NCBI RefSeq assembly: GCF_000716675.1
Contig: NZ_JNXT01000013.1
Coordinates: 62,001 to 126,000, forward strand
Length of the DNA: 64,000 nt
Direction: 5' to 3'
Origin: Streptomyces alboflavus
Lineage (GTDB): Bacteria > Actinomycetota > Actinomycetes > Streptomycetales > Streptomycetaceae
Below the pieces are notes generated by a model. It made no database searches and was not told the DNA's origin. It worked only from the letters and a program-made list of their open reading frames with translations. How positions within the stretch are numbered: the stretch's first letter is position 1; each line of letters opens with the position of its first letter. A program made the translations under genes and the position numbers. Positions 52,813 through 61,671 of the stretch are shown here, piece after piece.

Positions 52813-53353
52813 CGGTGTCTCGGCGAAGGAGTCCTCTGTGGGAGGGTCGGCTTTTTTCGGGTGCGCCGTCTGCGTGCGCGGTAGGGAACAGGGTGACAAG
52901 AGCAGGTACAGCAGGTTCGGATGCGTGCGGGTCACCGCAGGTCGGGCACCGTGACGACGCACATCACCGGACGTGTGTCCGGGAATCATCTTCCCAACCC
53001 CTTACCCCCAAGGGTACGGCCGCACTCCTCTCCTGCCCAGCTCTCGGCGGGCCCCGTCCGGGCCCCTCGGGGACCCGCCCGGTCTTGCCGCCCGGGGGCG
53101 CCGCCGCGGGCCCGCACTAGGCCCGCCAAGGCCTCACGGAGGCCGCACGGCGTTCACCGGAGCATGCATGAGCCCGGCTCGGATGGCAATGGCGGCTGCC
53201 CCGTACAGGCGGTTTGCGCCCGGTTCGCGCGCGCGGTCCCTTCAGGCCAGTGACCGGCCGGTCGGCCGCGCGTTGAACCCGTGAAACCACTCTTTCGGAG
53301 ACATCCGCCGTCACCGCCACACCGTGCGAGACCACTGCCGCAGGGAGCACGCC
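52813..53353. other. Long intergenic region between the stress protein and a small membrane-protein gene
   Basis: About 540 bases that hold the divergent promoters of both neighbours. No reading frame looks real. Several GC-rich dyads (for example around 53045-53090, GGCGGGCCCCGTCCGGGCCC and nearby) may be hairpins. Nothing else identified. Confidence 0.5.
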
Positions 53354-53767
53354 GTGCCAGGACCGTCCACCGCCGCCCCGGCCGCCGCAGCCACCACCCG
53401 CCGCCGCGCACCCGAGGGGGCGCGCGAGCGCCGGGCCCCCTCGGTCCCCGCGCCACGCCCCGCGAGGACCCCGGCGCCCGCCCCGCAGGAATCGGCGAGC
53501 GACGTGGTGCGCTGGGCGGCCTTCTCCTGTGTCCTGGTTCCGGTGGTCCTCGTCGGGTACGGGACCTCGCTGGCCGGCGCGGGCGGAGCGGCCCTGGGGC
53601 TCGCCGCCGTGACCGGGGTGTGCCGGGTGCTTCTGCAGCAGTCCGAGCGCGGGGCGGCGCGGGCCCGTGCGCAGCGGGGCGCGGCCACGCGCGGGAGGCG
53701 CAAGGGGCAGGCTCCGGGGGCGCACCGGGGCGGCCGTCGTCCGGGGCCGGACGCGCCGGTGGACTGA
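53354..53767 (+). CDS. Small membrane protein upstream of adpA
   Basis: A 137-residue protein. The GTG at 53354 has AGGGAGC upstream. The first about 60 residues are Ala/Pro/Arg-rich and disordered. Two membrane helices follow (WAAFSCVLVPVVLVGYGTSL and GAALGLAAVTGVCRVLL), then a basic Arg/Gly-rich tail (RARAQRGAATRGRRKG). A positively charged tail after the second helix suggests both ends are cytoplasmic. The gene sits in the conserved position before adpA in streptomycetes. Function unknown. Confidence 0.7.
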   Translation: MPGPSTAAPAAAATTRRRAPEGARERRAPSVPAPRPARTPAPAPQESASDVVRWAAFSCVLVPVVLVGYGTSLAGAGGAALGLAAVTGVCRVLLQQSERGAARARAQRGAATRGRRKGQAPGAHRGGRRPGPDAPVD

Positions 53768-54163
53768 CTGATTCCCACGCACTCTCCCGTACGTTTTCAG
53801 CCAACTTCCCGGCCGTCGGCATTCCCTGGCGGAACGGGGGGTCAACCCACGTCTCACCAGGGGTGAAAGGAGCGGGGAAGGCCTCTGCACCCTACGTTGA
53901 CCGGCCACTGGCACAAGGCGCACTTCCCTGCGCGGCCCGTGAGTGCGACGCTTCGTGATCGAATGCTTCACGCCAAGTTGCCATGTCGACAATGCGCCGG
54001 GTGCTGAACTGGTCACAGCGGCGTCACGTGACGCAGTAGATTCGATCTTGACTGTAGTACGGCGGGGGACTGGTGGAGGACCGAGGGGAAACGTGCAGGA
54101 GCGACAGGCCCAGAAAGCACGTCAAGAACAGGGAGCCGCGACGACCGAGGGGGGCTTAGCACC
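53768..54163 (+). promoter_or_regulatory. adpA upstream control region
   Basis: Gene-free, about 400 bases, AT-richer from 53940 to 54060. A reverse-strand TGGCGTGAAG (53966-53975) matches the AdpA consensus TGGCSNGWWY at nine of ten positions and could be an autoregulatory site. Long complex adpA promoters are known in the genus; no gamma-butyrolactone receptor site was recognised. Confidence 0.4.
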
Positions 54164-55480
54164 ATGAGCCACGACTCCACTGCCGTGCAGGAAGCCGCGG
54201 CGCGGAAACTCTCCGGGCGGCGACGTCGGGAGATCGTCGCGGTGCTGCTCTTCAGCGGTGGTCCCATTTTCGAGAGTTCCATACCTCTCTCCGTGTTCGG
54301 CATTGACCGGCAGGACGCGGGAGTACCCCGATACCGGCTGCTCGTGTGCGCCGGTGAAGAGGGGCCGCTGCGCACCACCGGCGGGCTGGAACTGACCGCG
54401 CCCCACGGGCTGGAGGCGATCTCGCGGGCGGGCACCGTCGTGGTGCCGGCCTGGCGCTCGATCACATCGCCGCCCCCGCTGGAGGCACTCGACGCGCTGC
54501 GCCGCGCGCACGAGGAGGGCGCGCGCATCGTCGGTCTCTGCACCGGCGCGTTCGTCCTGGCCGCGGCCGGTTTACTGGACGGCCGACCGGCGACGACGCA
54601 CTGGATGTACGCGCCGACGCTGGCCAAGCGCTACCCGTCCGTGCATGTCGACCCGCGCGAGCTGTTCGTCGACGACGGCGACGTGCTGACGTCGGCCGGC
54701 ACCGCGGCCGGAATTGATCTCTGCCTGCACATCGTGCGCACCGACCACGGCAACGAGGCGGCGGGCGCGCTCGCCCGCAGGCTGGTCGTGCCGCCGCGCC
54801 GGGCCGGTGGCCAGGAACGCTATCTGGACCGGTCGCTGCCGGAGGAGATCGGCGCCGACCCGCTCGCCGAGGTCGTCGCCTGGGCACTCGAACACCTTCA
54901 CGAGCAGTTCGACGTGGAGACGCTGGCTGCCCGCGCCTATATGAGCAGGCGCACCTTCGACCGGCGGTTCCGCTCGCTGACCGGGAGCGCTCCCCTGCAG
55001 TGGCTGATCACTCAGCGGGTGCTGCAGGCACAGCGGCTCCTGGAGACCTCCGACTACTCCGTGGACGAGGTCGCCGGACGCTGCGGCTTCCGCTCGCCGG
55101 TCGCACTGCGCGGCCACTTCCGGCGTCAGCTCGGCTCCTCGCCCGCGGCGTACCGCGCGGCGTACCGGGCGCGGCGGCCGCAGAACGAGCGGTCCCTGGA
55201 GTCGGCGTCGGCGCCCCCGGCACCGTCGGCCGCCTCCGCGGCCACGGCGGCGGCCGCCATGAGCGCCGGACCCTCGGTGGTCGCCGCGGACGGACCAGGA
55301 CCGGGTCCGGGCGGACATTCCGGTCTGGCGCCGGGCCCCGTCCCGTCCCAGACCCGGCGCACGGCCGCCGCCAGCTCGCTCGGAGCCACGGCTTCGCTGC
55401 CGATGGATCCGGGCAAGCCGCACTCCGACGCGTACGCGCCGGGTCGCACTCCCCTGCCCGGTCAGAGGAGCGCGCCGTAG
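54164..55480 (+). CDS. adpA: Global developmental regulator AdpA
   Basis: AraC-family master regulator of morphological differentiation and secondary metabolism, 438 residues. Residues about 25-190 form a DJ-1/GATase-like dimerisation domain ([46 protein letters not shown]). Residues about 245-345 form two AraC helix-turn-helices ([40 protein letters not shown]). The C-terminus is an Ala/Pro-rich tail. Codon 137 (54572-54574) is TTA, the bldA tRNA-dependent leucine codon characteristic of adpA, giving translational control. This sequence closely matches what I recall of Streptomyces AdpA. Confidence 0.97.
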   Translation: MSHDSTAVQEAAARKLSGRRRREIVAVLLFSGGPIFESSIPLSVFGIDRQDAGVPRYRLLVCAGEEGPLRTTGGLELTAPHGLEAISRAGTVVVPAWRSITSPPPLEALDALRRAHEEGARIVGLCTGAFVLAAAGLLDGRPATTHWMYAPTLAKRYPSVHVDPRELFVDDGDVLTSAGTAAGIDLCLHIVRTDHGNEAAGALARRLVVPPRRAGGQERYLDRSLPEEIGADPLAEVVAWALEHLHEQFDVETLAARAYMSRRTFDRRFRSLTGSAPLQWLITQRVLQAQRLLETSDYSVDEVAGRCGFRSPVALRGHFRRQLGSSPAAYRAAYRARRPQNERSLESASAPPAPSAASAATAAAAMSAGPSVVAADGPGPGPGGHSGLAPGPVPSQTRRTAAASSLGATASLPMDPGKPHSDAYAPGRTPLPGQRSAP

Positions 55481-55490
55481 GGTTGGGCGC

Positions 55491-56093
55491 ATGAACGATC
55501 GCATGGTGTGGATCGACTGCGAGATGACCGGGCTCTCGCTGACGGATGACGCACTTATCGAGGTGGCCGCACTGGTCACCGACTCGGAACTGAACGTGCT
55601 CGGCGAAGGTGTGGACATCGTGATCCGCCCGCCGGACGCGGCCCTGGAGACCATGCCCGAGGTGGTGCGGCAGATGCACACCACCTCGGGGCTCCTCGAC
55701 GAGCTGGCCGGCGGCACCACGCTGGCCGACGCCGAGGAGCAGGTCCTCGCCTACATCCGGCAGCACGTGAAGGAGCCCCGCAAGGCCCCGCTGTGCGGCA
55801 ACTCGGTCGGCACGGACCGCGGCTTCCTGCTGCGGGACATGCCGACCCTCGAGGACTTCCTGCACTACCGCATCGTCGACGTCTCCTCCATCAAGGAGCT
55901 GGCCCGGCGCTGGTACCCGCGGGCGTACTTCAACAGCCCGGACAAGAACGGCAACCACCGCGCCCTCGCCGACATCCGCGAGTCCATCGCGGAGCTGCGC
56001 TACTACCGCGAGGCGATCTTCGTCCCGCAGCCCGGGCCGGACTCCGACACCGCCAAGTCGATCGCCGCGAAGTACGTCCTGCCTGCGGATTAG
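55491..56093 (+). CDS. orn: Oligoribonuclease
   Basis: DEDDh-type 3'-5' exonuclease of 200 residues that degrades di- and oligoribonucleotides, including pGpG from cyclic di-GMP breakdown. DEDDh motifs: [13 protein letters not shown] (Asp9, Glu11), [17 protein letters not shown] (aspartate), and [14 protein letters not shown] (catalytic histidine and final aspartate). It begins 10 bases after the adpA stop, the conserved adpA-orn arrangement of streptomycetes, where orn mutants affect development. Start ATG at 55491. Confidence 0.97.
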   Translation: MNDRMVWIDCEMTGLSLTDDALIEVAALVTDSELNVLGEGVDIVIRPPDAALETMPEVVRQMHTTSGLLDELAGGTTLADAEEQVLAYIRQHVKEPRKAPLCGNSVGTDRGFLLRDMPTLEDFLHYRIVDVSSIKELARRWYPRAYFNSPDKNGNHRALADIRESIAELRYYREAIFVPQPGPDSDTAKSIAAKYVLPAD

Positions 56094-56203
56094 CCCTCCC
56101 CGGCACCCCGTGTACGGGGTCCGTAAAAGGCGTGCGCGAGCACCCCTTCGGACCCTGTACACTTTTTCTCGGCCGGTCGGAAGAACGACAAAGACCGGCC
56201 CGT

Positions 56204-56277
56204 GGTGGGTGTAGCTCAGTTGGTAGAGCACCTGGTTGTGGTCCAGGTGGCCGCGGGTTCAAGTCCCGTCACTCACC
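56204..56277 (+). tRNA. tRNA-His (GTG anticodon)
   Basis: Full cloverleaf. The acceptor stem GTGGGTG (56205-56211) pairs with CACTCAC (56270-56276) with one G-U. The anticodon loop TTGTGGT (56236-56242) shows GTG, and the T arm is GCGGG-TTCAAGT-CCCGT. An encoded G at 56204 can serve as G-1 opposite the discriminator C at 56277, the tRNA-His identity mark. CCA is not encoded. Confidence 0.97.
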
Positions 56278-56284
56278 CTGAAGG

Positions 56285-56320
56285 ATCGGCCCCTGACCCG
56301 GGAACGGGTCGGGGGCCGAT
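56285..56320 (+). terminator. tRNA-His terminator
   Basis: ATCGGCCCCTGACCCG (56285-56300) and CGGGTCGGGGGCCGAT (56305-56320) form a 16-bp stem with one non-Watson-Crick pair and a GGAA loop, followed by TTGTTT. Confidence 0.88.
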
Positions 56321-56347
56321 TTGTTTCCGGCTCGCGCGCGACCTGGC

Positions 56348-56944
56348 CTAGGGCGATGCGTGCCTCGTCACATCGGTGACCCGGCAGACGATCTTCCCCG
56401 ACGCCTGACGCAGCCCGGACGCAGTCTCGTTCGCCACGCGATCCGGCGCCAAGTTGCTCGCGACAGCGCCTCCCTCGGCAATACGCACACCGTCGGCATC
56501 GACGAACTCCACCGCGATCAAGTAGTCGGACGTCTGCGAGCTGTGGTTGGTGATGCGCAGCTCAGCGGTGGGCCAGCCGGTACTCGACGCCACCGAGCAC
56601 TTCGTGAGCTCTACGTCAGCACGCGCGTCCGGCTCCGACGGAGCGGTCTGCTCCTGGGAAGGGCCCCGCTCGGGAGGATTCTCCTCACCACCGCCACCGC
56701 CGCCGGAGAGCACCAGCGCCACCACGATCGCCACCAGGACGACAGCGATCAGGGCCACGTACAGAAACACCCGCCCGAGCCGCTTCCGCTTCGGCGAAGG
56801 ACGCTGTCCCCAGGGAGGCCCGCTCAGTGGCCCGCTCGGCGGCCCACCCGGTGGCCGCCGCCCCCACCCACTCGGCGATGACGCGGCAGGAGGCCGCTGA
56901 CCTGGCATGACGCCCCCAGATGGCGCGCGGGGCTGATACGTCAA
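56348..56944 (-). CDS. Membrane-anchored extracellular protein (DUF4352-like pattern)
   Basis: A 198-residue protein: a Pro/Gly-rich cytoplasmic head (MTYQPRAPSGG...), one membrane helix (VFLYVALIAVVLVAIVVALV) after KRKR, a Gly/Glu tether, and an exported beta-sandwich-like domain (VELTKCSVASSTGWPTAELR; ITNHSSQTSDYLIAVEFVD; two cysteines). The exported part resembles DUF4352/FxLYD-type domains. The start is TTG 56944 with GAGAGA upstream; ATG 56908 is an equally possible start. It is convergent with the tRNA gene. Function unknown. Confidence 0.7.
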   Translation of the reverse strand: MTYQPRAPSGGVMPGQRPPAASSPSGWGRRPPGGPPSGPLSGPPWGQRPSPKRKRLGRVFLYVALIAVVLVAIVVALVLSGGGGGGEENPPERGPSQEQTAPSEPDARADVELTKCSVASSTGWPTAELRITNHSSQTSDYLIAVEFVDADGVRIAEGGAVASNLAPDRVANETASGLRQASGKIVCRVTDVTRHASP

Positions 56945-57017
56945 GTATCTCTCTGCCAGATGAAAGGCGCATGTCAGGCCGCGCCTCCCGGCCCCCGCAC
57001 GGACGGAGCCGAACCCC

Positions 57018-58073
57018 TCAGGACGAAGCCCTGCGCACCAGCTCTGTCGGCAGCACGATCTGTCGGCGGGCGAGGCGGCGGGCTGCTGCCGGGCGGGTGT
57101 CGGCTATCTCGGCGAGGAGGACGTCCGTCATGGTGCGGCCCATCTCCGTGATGGGCTGGCGGACGCTGGTCAGGGGTGGGTCCATGTGGCGGGCGATGGC
57201 CGAGTCGTCGAAGCCGACCAGGGCCACGTCGTCCGGTATGCGGCGGCCCTCCTCGCGCAGGATCTGGCGGGCGCCGGCCGCCATCACGTCCGAGCCCGCG
57301 AAGACTGCGTCCAGGTCGGGGCGGCGGGCCAGGAGCTCCGTCATGGCGCGGCGGCCGCCGTCCTCGGTGAAGTCGCCGCGGGCTGTCAGGGCCTCGTCGA
57401 CGGGGTGGCCCGCCTCGGTGAGGGCGTCGCGGTAGCCGTCGAGGCGGCGCTGGGCGCCGTACACGTCCAGGCGCCCCGTGATCGTGGCTATCGTGCGGCG
57501 GCCCCGGTCCAGGAGGTGGTCGACGGCCGCCCGGGCGCCCGCGAAGTTGTCGGAGTCCACCGAGGCCAGCGGCTCGTCGGCCGAGCGGCGGCCGCTGATC
57601 ACTGCGGGGATGTCGAGCTGCTGGAGGAGGTCCGGGAGGGGGTCGTCGGCGTGCACCGAGACCAGCAGGACACCGTCCACGCGGTGCGCCGACAGGTACT
57701 GGGCGAGGCTGCGGCGCTCCCGGTCACCGCCCGCGAACGTCAGCAGGAGCTGCATGTCCGTATCCGCGAGCGCGGTGCCCACGCCGTGGATGATGTCCGA
57801 GAAGTACGGCTCGGCGAAGAACCGGGACTCGGGCTCGGGGACGACCACGGCGATCGAGTCCGTGCGGTTCGCGGCGAGCGCCCGGGCCGCCGTATTCGGG
57901 ACATAGCCCAGCTCCGCGACCGCCTCCTCGACGGCCGCGCGCGTCTGCTCGCTCACCCGGGGCGAACCGTTGATCACCCGGGACACCGTGCCACGCCCGA
58001 CCCCCGCCCGCGCGGCGACCTCCTCCAGCGTGGGCCGTGCCCCGCCGCGCCCCCTGGGCTGACCGCTCCCCAT
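57018..58073 (-). CDS. cebR: Cellobiose/cellotriose-responsive LacI repressor CebR
   Basis: LacI-family repressor of 351 residues divergent from the sugar importer genes. Helix-turn-helix: LEEVAARAGVGRGTVSRVIN. The effector domain begins SIAVVVPEPESRFFAEPYFS and includes LVGFDDSAIARHMDPPL. ATG 58073 follows GGGGAGG. The site TGGGAGCGCTCCCA, known as the CebR operator in Streptomyces, occurs at 58206 between this gene and cebE, and a near copy precedes bglC. CebR is released by cello-oligosaccharides, so it should repress cebEFG-bglC without them. Confidence 0.93.
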   Translation of the reverse strand: MGSGQPRGRGGARPTLEEVAARAGVGRGTVSRVINGSPRVSEQTRAAVEEAVAELGYVPNTAARALAANRTDSIAVVVPEPESRFFAEPYFSDIIHGVGTALADTDMQLLLTFAGGDRERRSLAQYLSAHRVDGVLLVSVHADDPLPDLLQQLDIPAVISGRRSADEPLASVDSDNFAGARAAVDHLLDRGRRTIATITGRLDVYGAQRRLDGYRDALTEAGHPVDEALTARGDFTEDGGRRAMTELLARRPDLDAVFAGSDVMAAGARQILREEGRRIPDDVALVGFDDSAIARHMDPPLTSVRQPITEMGRTMTDVLLAEIADTRPAAARRLARRQIVLPTELVRRASS

Positions 58074-58205
58074 CAGTGCCTCCCCACGACGCGAATCTAA
58101 CAGCAGGGCCACGACCACCAGCGACGGCGCCGACGGCCCGCAACTCCCGGCGTCCGGTGCCTTGACACCCCCCGGGCGAGCCGCGAACCTTCAAGGCATC
58201 ACACA

Positions 58206-58219
58206 TGGGAGCGCTCCCA
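58206..58219. promoter_or_regulatory. CebR operator upstream of cebE
   Basis: TGGGAGCGCTCCCA is a perfect 14-bp palindrome identical to the known CebR-box. It lies 115 bp before cebE and 133 bp from the cebR start. Confidence 0.93.
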
Positions 58220-58333
58220 CCCTACCCGGCTCTTACATGACCCGCACGTCCCGTCCGAGCCATTTCCCACCAACTCGCACATTTCATACGAGAGTTGACC
58301 GGCTGTCGGTACGTCTGGGACCAGGAGGACGCA

Positions 58334-59674
58334 ATGCGCTACAGGACTCGAACGTCCCGCACGGCCGTGGTCCTCGCGGCCGCCACCGCTCTCGCCGCCG
58401 GACTGCTCGCCGGCTGCGCGGAGGACTCCGACGAGCCCGGCGGTTCCTCGGGGGGCGGCGGGGACGGCGGGGGCGGAAAGGGCAAGACGACCCTGACCGT
58501 CGGGGTGTTCGGCGCCTTCGGCCTGCAGGAGGCCGGGCTCTACGAGGAGTACGAGGACCTCAACCCGGACATCGACATCAAGCAGAACTCCGTACAGCGC
58601 AACGAGAACTACTGGCCTGCCCTGCTCACCCACCTCAGCAGCGGCAGCGGCCTCTCCGACATCCAGGCCGTCGAGGTCGGCAACATCGCCGAGCTGACCG
58701 GCACCCACTCCGGCAAGCTGATGGACCTCGGCAAGGCCAAGGGCGTGGACAAGGGCGCCTACCTCGACTGGAAGTGGCAGCAGGGCACCACCGACGACGG
58801 CAAGACCATCGGCCTCGGCACCGACATCGGGCCGACCGGCATCTGCTACCGCAAGGACCTCTTCAAGAAGGCCGGGCTGCCCACGGACCGCGAGGAGGTC
58901 GGCAAGCTCTGGGCCGGGGACTGGAACAAGTACCTGGAGGCGGGCAAGCGGTTCAAGGAGAAGGCGCCCGAGGACACCGCCTTCGTCGACGGCGCCACCG
59001 GCGTGATGGCCGCCGTGCACGGCTCCGGCAAGGAGAAGTTCTACGACGCCGAGGGCGAGCTGGTGTACAAGGACAGCGCGGGCGTCAAGGAGGGCTGGGA
59101 CCTCGCGGCCGAGTTCGCCGAGGCCGGGCTCACCGCGAAGCTCCAGCAGTTCCAGCCCAGTTGGGACCAGGCCTTCTCCAACGCCTCCTTCGCCACCGTG
59201 ACCTGCCCGCCCTGGATGCTCGGCTACATCAAGGACAAGGCGGGCGACAAGGGCGAGGACCAGTGGGACGTCGCCGCCGCGCCCAAGCCGAGCAACTGGG
59301 GCGGCTCCTTCCTGACCGTGCCCGAGGCGGGCAAGAACAAGGAGGAGGCCGCCAAGCTCGTCGCCTGGCTGACGGCACCGAAGCAGCAGGCCAAGCTGTT
59401 CGACAAGCGGGCCAGCTTCCCGAGCGCCGAGGCCGCGTACGCCCTGCCCGAGGTGAAGGACGCCAAGAACGCCTACTTCGGCGACGCCCCGGTCGGACAG
59501 ATCTTCGCCAAGGCCGCCGAGGGCGTGCCGGTCCAGCCCATCGGCCCCAAGGACGGGATCATCTCCCAGTACCTGGCCGACACCGGGATGCTCGGCGTCG
59601 ACCAGAAGGGCACGTCTCCCGACAAGGCCTGGGACAAGGCAGTGAAGACGATCGACAACGCACTGGACCAGTGA
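58334..59674 (+). CDS. cebE: Cello-oligosaccharide-binding lipoprotein CebE
   Basis: Extracytoplasmic solute-binding lipoprotein (family 1) of 446 residues. Signal and lipobox: VVLAAATALAAGLLAGC, with lipidated Cys28; a Gly/Ser/Asp-rich tether follows. The mature domain shows LTVGVFGAFGLQEAGLYEEY, the sugar-binding TDIGPTGICYRKDLFKKAGL and PCPPWMLGYIKD-like segments of carbohydrate-binding proteins. The start follows CAGGAGGAC. First gene of cebEFG-bglC. Homologues bind cellobiose to cellotriose; the ATPase partner (MsiK) is encoded elsewhere, as is usual for ceb systems. Confidence 0.92.
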   Translation: MRYRTRTSRTAVVLAAATALAAGLLAGCAEDSDEPGGSSGGGGDGGGGKGKTTLTVGVFGAFGLQEAGLYEEYEDLNPDIDIKQNSVQRNENYWPALLTHLSSGSGLSDIQAVEVGNIAELTGTHSGKLMDLGKAKGVDKGAYLDWKWQQGTTDDGKTIGLGTDIGPTGICYRKDLFKKAGLPTDREEVGKLWAGDWNKYLEAGKRFKEKAPEDTAFVDGATGVMAAVHGSGKEKFYDAEGELVYKDSAGVKEGWDLAAEFAEAGLTAKLQQFQPSWDQAFSNASFATVTCPPWMLGYIKDKAGDKGEDQWDVAAAPKPSNWGGSFLTVPEAGKNKEEAAKLVAWLTAPKQQAKLFDKRASFPSAEAAYALPEVKDAKNAYFGDAPVGQIFAKAAEGVPVQPIGPKDGIISQYLADTGMLGVDQKGTSPDKAWDKAVKTIDNALDQ

Positions 59675-59681
59675 TCATCCG

Positions 59682-60710
59682 GTGACCGACATCCCGAGCG
59701 ACACCCGTACCGCCGCGCCCTCCACGGGGAAGGAGGGCGCGGCCCCCCGCGCACGGTCCGTGGCGCTGCTCGCCGACCCGGCGGCCGAGCGCCGCCGGGC
59801 CCGGCGCAGCCGCCGCTACCGCTGGGACATGAAGTGGAGTCCCTACGCCCTCATCGCGCCGTTCTTCCTCTTCTTCATCGCCTTCGGGCTCTTCCCTCTG
59901 CTCTACACGGGGTGGGCCTCGCTGCACCGGGTGGAGCTGGGCACGCCCACCGACATGGAGTGGGTGGGGCTGCGCAACTTCTCGCGGCTCCTGGAGGACG
60001 ACTTCTTCTGGAACGCGCTGCGCAACACCTTCACCATCGGCCTCATCTCGACCGTGCCGCAGCTCCTCATGGCCCTCGGCCTCGCCCATCTGCTGCACTA
60101 CCGCCTGCGCGGCTCCATGTTCTTCCGCGTCGCGATCCTCACCCCCTACGCCACGTCCGTGGCCGCGGCGACGCTCGTCTTCGTGCTCATGTTCAGCCGC
60201 ACCGACCACGGCATGATCAACTGGGCGCTCGGGCTCGTCGGCGTCGACGCCGTGGACTGGCAGAACGGCGACTGGACCGCGCAGTTCGCCGTGTCCTCGA
60301 TCGTCATCTGGCGGTGGACCGGCTACAACGCGCTGATCTATCTGGCCGCGATGCAGGCCATCCCCAACGATCTGTACGAATCGGCGGCGCTCGACGGCGC
60401 GAGCCGCTGGCAGCAGTTCCTGCACGTCACGATTCCCTCGCTGCGGCCGACGATCCTGTTCACCTGCGTGGTGTCGACGATCGGGGCGACCCAGCTCTTC
60501 GGCGAGCCGCTGCTCTTCAGCCAGGGCGCGAGCCCCACCGGCGGCTCCGACCACCAGTTCCAGACGCTCGGTCTCTATCTCTACGAACAGGGCTGGTTCA
60601 ACCAGCACCTGGGCCGGTCCTCGGCGATCGCCTGGACCATGTTCCTCATTCTCGTCCTGATCGGCCTGCTCAACTGGGCGATCAGCCGCTGGATCCGCAG
60701 AAGCGCGTGA
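59682..60710 (+). CDS. cebF: Cello-oligosaccharide ABC permease CebF
   Basis: MalF-type inner-membrane permease of 342 residues with six main hydrophobic helices after a 55-residue Arg-rich cytoplasmic head. The first helix is YALIAPFFLFFIAFGLFPLL. The EAA loop near the C-terminus reads YESAALDGASRWQQFLHVTI (E-A-A-like, with G and the following hydrophobics), which contacts the shared ATPase. The GTG start lies seven bases after cebE, with only a weak ribosome site. It pairs with CebG to form the channel. Confidence 0.93.
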   Translation: MTDIPSDTRTAAPSTGKEGAAPRARSVALLADPAAERRRARRSRRYRWDMKWSPYALIAPFFLFFIAFGLFPLLYTGWASLHRVELGTPTDMEWVGLRNFSRLLEDDFFWNALRNTFTIGLISTVPQLLMALGLAHLLHYRLRGSMFFRVAILTPYATSVAAATLVFVLMFSRTDHGMINWALGLVGVDAVDWQNGDWTAQFAVSSIVIWRWTGYNALIYLAAMQAIPNDLYESAALDGASRWQQFLHVTIPSLRPTILFTCVVSTIGATQLFGEPLLFSQGASPTGGSDHQFQTLGLYLYEQGWFNQHLGRSSAIAWTMFLILVLIGLLNWAISRWIRRSA

Positions 60711-60719
60711 GGGGATGAC

Positions 60720-61613
60720 GTGGCAAGCCTCAAGACACGCGGCGCAAGCCTCAAGACAAGCGGCGCACGCCTCAAGAAGCGCGGCGCCGGACGCCAACTG
60801 CACGGCGGCAAGCTGGCCTACGCCGTACTGATCCTGTTCACCATCGGCTCCCTCTTCCCCCTGGTGTGGACGGCGATCGCCGCGTCCCGCAACAACACGC
60901 GGCTCGCCGAGACACCCCCGCCCTTCTGGTTCGGCGGGAACCTCTTCAAGAACCTGGAGATCGCCTGGACCGACGCCAACATGGGCACGGCCCTGCTCAA
61001 CACCCTGGTGGTGGCGGGCACCATCACCGTGGGCACCGTGCTCTTCTCCACCCTCGCGGGCTTCGCCTTCGCCAAGCTGCGGTTCCGCTTCCGGGGGCTG
61101 CTCCTGCTGCTCGTGATCGGCACGATGATGGTGCCGCCGCAGCTGAGTGTCGTACCGCTGTTCATGATGGTGGCCGAGTTCGGCTGGACCGATCAGCTGC
61201 AGTCGGTGATCCTGCCGACGCTCGTGAGCGCCTTCGGGGTGTTCTTCATGCGGCAGTACCTCATCGAGGCGCTGCCCACCGAGGTGATCGAGGCCGCCCG
61301 GGTCGACGGGGCCAGCAGTCTGCGGCTGATCTGGCACGTGGTGTTCCCCGCGGCCCGGCCCGCCATGGCCGTCCTCGGCATGCTGACCTTCGTCATGGCC
61401 TGGAACGACTTCTTCTGGCCCATCATCGCGCTGACGCAGGGCGGCGAACCCACCGTGCAGGTGGCCCTCGCCGGGCTCGGCCGCGGTCAGATCCCCGACC
61501 AGTCCGTGATCATGGCGGGCGCGCTGCTCGGCACGCTGCCACTGCTCATCGCCTTCGTCCTGTTCGGCAAGCAGATCGTGGGCGGCATCATGCAGGGCGC
61601 CGTAAAAGGCTGA
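60720..61613 (+). CDS. cebG: Cello-oligosaccharide ABC permease CebG
   Basis: MalG-type permease of 297 residues with six helices (first: LAYAVLILFTIGSLFPLVWT). The EAA loop is EVIEAARVDGASSLRLIWHV, followed by PAMAVLGMLTFVMAWNDFFW, characteristic of this family. The first 24 residues are three near-copies of a seven-residue unit (ASLKTRG, ASLKTSG, ARLKKRG), an unusual basic cytoplasmic head. The GTG start follows GGGGATGAC, nine bases after cebF. Confidence 0.93.
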   Translation: MASLKTRGASLKTSGARLKKRGAGRQLHGGKLAYAVLILFTIGSLFPLVWTAIAASRNNTRLAETPPPFWFGGNLFKNLEIAWTDANMGTALLNTLVVAGTITVGTVLFSTLAGFAFAKLRFRFRGLLLLLVIGTMMVPPQLSVVPLFMMVAEFGWTDQLQSVILPTLVSAFGVFFMRQYLIEALPTEVIEAARVDGASSLRLIWHVVFPAARPAMAVLGMLTFVMAWNDFFWPIIALTQGGEPTVQVALAGLGRGQIPDQSVIMAGALLGTLPLLIAFVLFGKQIVGGIMQGAVKG

Positions 61614-61657
61614 ACCCACTCCACCGGCACGCCTATTGGACCTTTCCGTACGACCCA

Positions 61658-61671
61658 TGGGAGCGCTTCCA
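61658..61671. promoter_or_regulatory. Second CebR-like operator at the bglC start
   Basis: TGGGAGCGCTTCCA matches the CebR-box at 13 of 14 bases and ends on the A of the bglC start codon. It could give separate CebR control of bglC or act as a roadblock to transcription coming from cebEFG. Confidence 0.8.
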
